Shown: positions 6,371 through 9,700 of the stretch, one piece after another
How positions within the stretch are numbered: position 1 is the first letter of the stretch
Layout of the letters: each line of letters opens with the position of its first letter
Assembly (NCBI GenBank): GCA_030598385.1
Contig: JAUVQB010000032.1
Location: 1 to 9,700 of the forward strand
Source: Alphaproteobacteria bacterium
GTDB lineage: Bacteria; Pseudomonadota; Alphaproteobacteria; Kiloniellales; JAKSDN01
Length of the DNA stretch: 9,700 bases
Direction of reading: 5' to 3'
The notes under the pieces: model-generated
Told to the model about the DNA's origin: nothing
What the model saw: only the letters and a program-made list of their open reading frames with translations
Databases searched by the model: none
Made by a program: the position numbers and the translations under genes

Positions 6371-7738
6371 TTAGTCTTTGGGGCCGTAGGGGCTCTTGGT
6401 CTTCTTGAGATGGATGCGGATCGGCGTGCCGGGCAGATCGAAGTCCTCACGCAGCGCGTTCTCCAGATAGCGCAGATATGACCTCGGCAAGGCCTCCGGC
6501 TTGGAACAGGAGACAGCAAAGGTCGGCGGGCGGGTGCGCGCCTGGGTGATGTACTTGAGCCGGATCCGGCGGCCCCTCGACGCCGGCGGCGGGTGATGGG
6601 CGATGACCTCGGCGAGCCAGCGGTTGAGGGTCGCCGTCGGCACCCGCCGGTTCCACACCTCGTAGGCGGCGAAGACCGCCTTCATGAGGCGATCCAGCCC
6701 CTCGCCCCGGAGCGCCGAGACCGGGACCACCGTCACGCCGCGGGTCTGCGGCAGGGACCGCTTGAGCCGGTCGCGCAAGGCGCGCAGGGCGCCTTCCCGG
6801 TCCTGGCAGACGTCCCACTTGTTCAGCGCGATCACCAACGCGCGGCCCTCGTCCGCGATCTGCCGGGCGATGGTGAGGTCCTGCTTTTCCAGCGGGGCCT
6901 CCGCTTCGGTCTCGACCATCAACACCGCCACCTGAGCGAACTGCAGGGCGCGCAGGCTGTCGGCGGTCGAGATCTTCTCGAGCCGCTCGGTGATCCGGGC
7001 GCGCCGGCGCAAGCCGGCCGTGTCGACCAAGCGAATCTCCCGCCCCCGGTAATGCCAGGGCACGGCAATGGCGTCGCGGGTGATGCCGGCCTCGGGGCCG
7101 GTCAGGAGGCGGTCCTCGCCGATCAGGTGATTGACCAGGGTCGACTTGCCGACATTCGGCCGGCCGACGATCGCCATGTGCAGCGGCCCCGCGGGCCGGG
7201 CGGCCTCGTCGGCTCCCCGCATATCCTCCTCGCCCGCCTCACGTTCCCTCAGATAGGGCCGGACGGCCTCCACCAGATCGGCCAGGCCGAGGCCGTGCTC
7301 GGCCGACAGGGGCACCGGCTCCCCCAGACCCAGGCTATAGGCCTCGAGCAACCCCGCTTCGCTTTGCCTGCCTTCGCACTTGTTGGCCACCAGCACCACC
7401 GGCCGGCCCCGCTCGCGCAGCACCTGGGCGAAGATCTCGTCCACCGGCGTGACCCCGGCCCGCGCGTCGATCAACAGGAGGGCCACATCGGCATCATCGA
7501 GGGCGCGTTCGGTTTGGCCACGCATGCGGGCCTGCAGGCTGTCGTCCCGGACGTCCTCGAACCCCGCCGTGTCGATCACCCGGAAACCGAGATCGAAAAG
7601 CTGCCCGTCGCCCTCGCGGCGGTCCCGGGTCACGCCCGGCTCGTCATGCACCAAGGCCTGGCGCTTGCCGACCAGCCGGTTGAACAGGGTGGATTTGCCG
7701 ACATTCGGCCGACCCACGATGGCGACGGTCTCGGACAT
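6371..7738 (-). CDS. der: Ribosome assembly GTPase Der (EngA)
   Basis: This is a 455-residue essential GTPase with two tandem G domains and a C-terminal KH-like domain, acting in maturation of the 50S ribosomal subunit. Domain 1 shows GRPNVGKST (9-17), DTAG (56-59), NKCE (119-122) and SAE (145-147). Domain 2 shows GRPNVGKST (192-200), DTAG (239-242), NKWD (306-309) and SAL (341-343). An acidic linker (about 165-183) joins them. The KH-like domain runs from about 360 to 445 and contains RIRLKYITQA (391-400). Glu replaces Asp in the first NKxD motif; from memory this also occurs in other alphaproteobacterial Der proteins, so it is not a defect. Length is normal and the frame intact. The ATG at 7738 lies 31 bases after the bamB stop, so it is probably the third gene of the operon. 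Confidence 0.97.
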   Translation of the reverse strand: MSETVAIVGRPNVGKSTLFNRLVGKRQALVHDEPGVTRDRREGDGQLFDLGFRVIDTAGFEDVRDDSLQARMRGQTERALDDADVALLLIDARAGVTPVDEIFAQVLRERGRPVVLVANKCEGRQSEAGLLEAYSLGLGEPVPLSAEHGLGLADLVEAVRPYLREREAGEEDMRGADEAARPAGPLHMAIVGRPNVGKSTLVNHLIGEDRLLTGPEAGITRDAIAVPWHYRGREIRLVDTAGLRRRARITERLEKISTADSLRALQFAQVAVLMVETEAEAPLEKQDLTIARQIADEGRALVIALNKWDVCQDREGALRALRDRLKRSLPQTRGVTVVPVSALRGEGLDRLMKAVFAAYEVWNRRVPTATLNRWLAEVIAHHPPPASRGRRIRLKYITQARTRPPTFAVSCSKPEALPRSYLRYLENALREDFDLPGTPIRIHLKKTKSPYGPKD

Positions 7739-7769
7739 GGCAGTGAGTAATGCGGCCGCCCCTGCGGCG

Positions 7770-9110
7770 TCAGCGGATCGCCACGAGGTCGGCGTCCTCG
7801 GTCAGGATATAAAGGGTGTTGTTGGCCACCACCGGCGCGACGGTCGGCGTGCCCGGCAGACGGAGGCGGCCCAGCAACTCGCCGGTGTAAGGGGAGATCG
7901 AGATCGCGTCGCCGGTGGAAGAGGTCACGATCAGGCGGTCGCCGGCCAGCACCGGGCCGAACCAGCCGATCGGGCCCTCCAGGTCCTCCGGGTCCTCGAA
8001 CCGCGGCAGCGCGCGCACCCAGCGGACCCGGCCGGACTGGCGCACCACGCAGATCAACTCGGATTCGGTGGTCAAGAGGAAGATGAAATCGCCGGCCGTC
8101 CAGGGCATCTGGACGCCGCCAGCCTCCAGCTCCCACGCCCGGATACCGCGCCTGAGATCGATCGCCACCATGCGCCCGGCATGGCTGATGGCCAGGACCA
8201 GCCCCCGGTCGATCACCGGCAGTCCTTTGATTTGGGCCAAGTTGGACACCGGATCGAAGCGGTTCACCGGCGTCAGCACATCGCTCCACAGCTCGCGCCC
8301 GTTCTCCACCAGGAGAGCGTGCAGCTCGCCAGAGGAGTACGGCACGACCACCACCGAGCCGGCCACCGCCGGGCTCGCGCCGCCCAGCAGGCCGGCAATC
8401 TCCTGGACGCCCGTGTGCTCCCACAGCCGGCGCCCATTGTCGGCGGCAAGCGCGAAAGTGCGGTTGTCGAGAGTCGTGGCAAAGACCCGCCCGCCGCTCA
8501 CCGTCGGGGCCGCCCGCATCGGGCCCGTGACCCGCTGTTGCCAGATGATCTCTCCCGATTGCGCGTCGAGCGCAAAGATGATCGCAAATCCCGTGGTGAC
8601 GAAGAGGCGGCCGTCCTCGTAGGCCAGGCCGCCGCCGAAGTAGCCGCCGTCCTCTTCCTCCAGCTCCACATCCGTGCGCCACAGCCGGCGGCCGGACTCG
8701 CTATCGAAGGCGGTGACCAGCGAGCGGGCGTCCATGGTGTATACGGTGCCGCCGACAACCAGCGGCTGGGCCAGGATGTGACGGTCGTCGCCCGAGCCCT
8801 CGCCGACATCCGATTTCCACTTGCGCTTCGGCGTATCGCCGAGCTGAAGGTGATACATGGCATGGGCCGCGGAGCCGCCGGCTTGCGGCCAAGCGTCATT
8901 GACATAGGGCGGCGGCAGGCTCACGTCGAGCTCCGTGATCGCCCGGTCCGGGCTCAGGCCCCGATCGACGGCCAGGATCGATACCCGCTTGCCCGGCAAG
9001 GGCCGGTCGGTTTCACTTTTACCCAGGAAGGTACCGCAGCCCGAGAGCAGCACCAGCCCGGCCAGGCCGAGAACCGGGAGCGCCGCCGGGCCTATTCTCG
9101 GGCGCCTCAT
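7770..9110 (-). CDS. bamB: Outer-membrane assembly lipoprotein BamB (PQQ-like beta-propeller)
   Basis: This 446-residue lipoprotein is the beta-propeller subunit of the BAM complex, which inserts beta-barrel proteins in the outer membrane. A signal peptide ends in the lipobox LLSGC (21-25), with Cys25 lipidated; the residue after it is Gly, not Asp, consistent with outer-membrane sorting. After NDAWPQAGG (71-79) come repeated PQQ-like blades of the type G-x-V/L-[F/Y]-A-L-D-x-x-x-G-x-x-x-W, for example FALDAQSGEIIWQQ, FALAADNGRRLWEH and HALLVENGRELWSD. The reading frame is open upstream to 9629, but the ATG at 9110 starts the lipoprotein signal. It overlaps the stop of the upstream TPR gene as ATGA, so translation is probably coupled. 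der follows 31 bases downstream. Length is a little above E. coli BamB. The family and role are well supported by blades, lipobox and context. Confidence 0.93.
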   Translation of the reverse strand: MRRPRIGPAALPVLGLAGLVLLSGCGTFLGKSETDRPLPGKRVSILAVDRGLSPDRAITELDVSLPPPYVNDAWPQAGGSAAHAMYHLQLGDTPKRKWKSDVGEGSGDDRHILAQPLVVGGTVYTMDARSLVTAFDSESGRRLWRTDVELEEEDGGYFGGGLAYEDGRLFVTTGFAIIFALDAQSGEIIWQQRVTGPMRAAPTVSGGRVFATTLDNRTFALAADNGRRLWEHTGVQEIAGLLGGASPAVAGSVVVVPYSSGELHALLVENGRELWSDVLTPVNRFDPVSNLAQIKGLPVIDRGLVLAISHAGRMVAIDLRRGIRAWELEAGGVQMPWTAGDFIFLLTTESELICVVRQSGRVRWVRALPRFEDPEDLEGPIGWFGPVLAGDRLIVTSSTGDAISISPYTGELLGRLRLPGTPTVAPVVANNTLYILTEDADLVAIR

Positions 9111-9700
9111 TGCGGCCGGCTCTCCGCGAGCGACGCCAGCACCTGTGCCGCGCGGGCCCGCAAGCCCGGCGGCGCCGTGAGGTCGTCTGCGATCTCGGTA
9201 TAGATTTGCCGGGCCTCCTCGCGGTTGCCTTCGCGCAGCGACAAGACGGCGTTCAGCTCCATGGCGAGCGGCCGGAAACCGTTGCCCGCCACCAAGAGCG
9301 GCTCCAGCGTCGCGCGCAGTTCGACGGGGTCTCCGTCGTCGATCTGGTGCATGACGAAATTGAGCCGCGCCACACCCTGCAGAGCCGGCCCGGCGGCGTC
9401 GCTCGCGGCCAAGGCCTGCCAGGCGGCCAAAGCCTCGCCCCGCCGGCCGTCCTCGGCCAGCAGGCGGGCGCGCTCGAAGGCCGCCAAGGTGCCATAGCTG
9501 CCGTCCGGCTCGCCGAGCTCGGCCAGGGCCGCCACCGCCGCATCGCTCTGCCCGTCGGTGGCCAGCTCGAGGGCCGCGTTGAATTGATCCGATCGCTCGG
9601 AGCGGCGTTGGAGATCCCAGTCCCGCCACAAATTATGGCCCAGGGTGCCCAACACGATGGCCACGGCGAAGCCGATGAAGTACGGCCCGTATTTCCTCGC
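9107..9700 (-). CDS. Membrane-anchored TPR protein, YfgM-like (5' end outside window)
   Basis: This is the C-terminal 197 residues of a protein whose start lies beyond the window edge; the frame is open to base 9700. The visible part begins with ARKYGPYFIGFAVAIVLGTL, the charged flank and single membrane helix typical of YfgM-like/TPR_21 proteins, which have a short cytoplasmic N-terminus and a periplasmic TPR domain. After it come helical, Ala- and Leu-rich TPR-like repeats (about residues 35-190 of the visible part). YfgM-type proteins associate with SecYEG and periplasmic chaperones; that role is inferred here from architecture and from the position directly before bamB. Its TGA overlaps the bamB ATG by four bases (ATGA). 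A GTG at 9664 could be read as a start, but that would cut through the membrane helix, so it is rejected. Confidence 0.85.
   Translation of the reverse strand, partial: ARKYGPYFIGFAVAIVLGTLGHNLWRDWDLQRRSERSDQFNAALELATDGQSDAAVAALAELGEPDGSYGTLAAFERARLLAEDGRRGEALAAWQALAASDAAGPALQGVARLNFVMHQIDDGDPVELRATLEPLLVAGNGFRPLAMELNAVLSLREGNREEARQIYTEIADDLTAPPGLRARAAQVLASLAESRPQ

Noticed and set aside
6593..7750. Long plus-strand frame antisense to der
   Set aside because: Both Der G domains are intact on the other strand; the antisense frame is compositional shadow.
7380..9203. A 607-codon plus-strand open frame antisense to der, bamB and the TPR gene
   Set aside because: It is a by-product of GC-rich codon use opposite three well-supported genes. 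Its translation is Arg/Ala/Gln-rich and low in recognisable domains.
9107..9664. GTG at 9664 as the start of the TPR gene
   Set aside because: The frame continues to the window edge through the basic flank and the first part of the membrane helix, so the true start is outside the window.
1..9700. A new multi-gene defence, biosynthetic or mobile system
   Set aside because: No nucleases, reverse transcriptases, transposases, toxin-antitoxin pairs, tandem repeats or clustered unknown genes were seen. Most genes belong to well-known families in ordinary arrangements.

Overview
The window reads as chromosomal DNA of a GC-rich alphaproteobacterium, probably of the Rhodospirillales type. This is inferred from three things: the strongly GC-biased third codon positions of most genes, the order TPR membrane protein - bamB - der on one strand, and an alphaproteobacterial-style single-domain betaine/homocysteine methyltransferase. 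No RNA gene, CRISPR array, intact insertion sequence or origin was seen.

Left part (1-2756): an MFS transporter of the YcaD type (+) converges on a small thiol-dioxygenase-like cupin (-). The cupin gene is divergent from a HAD-family phosphatase (+), with a 128-base spacer between them.

Middle part (2757-5186): this is the least ordinary stretch. A gene-poor spacer holds a degraded acyl-CoA dehydrogenase remnant with a visible frameshift, a GC-rich hairpin and a short repeat. It is followed by a secreted, metal-site-degenerate cupin (-) and a divergent flippase-like multi-spanning membrane protein (+). The DNA from the cupin start to the end of the membrane gene is clearly poorer in GC than the rest. 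A second, inverted copy of the short repeat lies beyond the membrane gene. The simplest reading is a small acquired or rearranged accessory segment next to gene debris.

Right part (5187-9700, all minus strand): a Zn-dependent homocysteine S-methyltransferase (bmt-like) lies downstream of a conserved cell-envelope/ribosome cluster. In transcription order that cluster is a membrane-anchored TPR protein (cut by the window edge), the outer-membrane assembly lipoprotein BamB (ATGA overlap) and the double-GTPase ribosome assembly factor Der (31-base gap). bmt follows der after about 140 bases and may be partly co-transcribed.

Most of the window is ordinary housekeeping or metabolic content. I found no convincing new multi-gene system. 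The points worth a second look are the acyl-CoA dehydrogenase relic, the low-GC segment with its inverted flanking repeats, and two cupins whose active-site residues depart from the textbook pattern.
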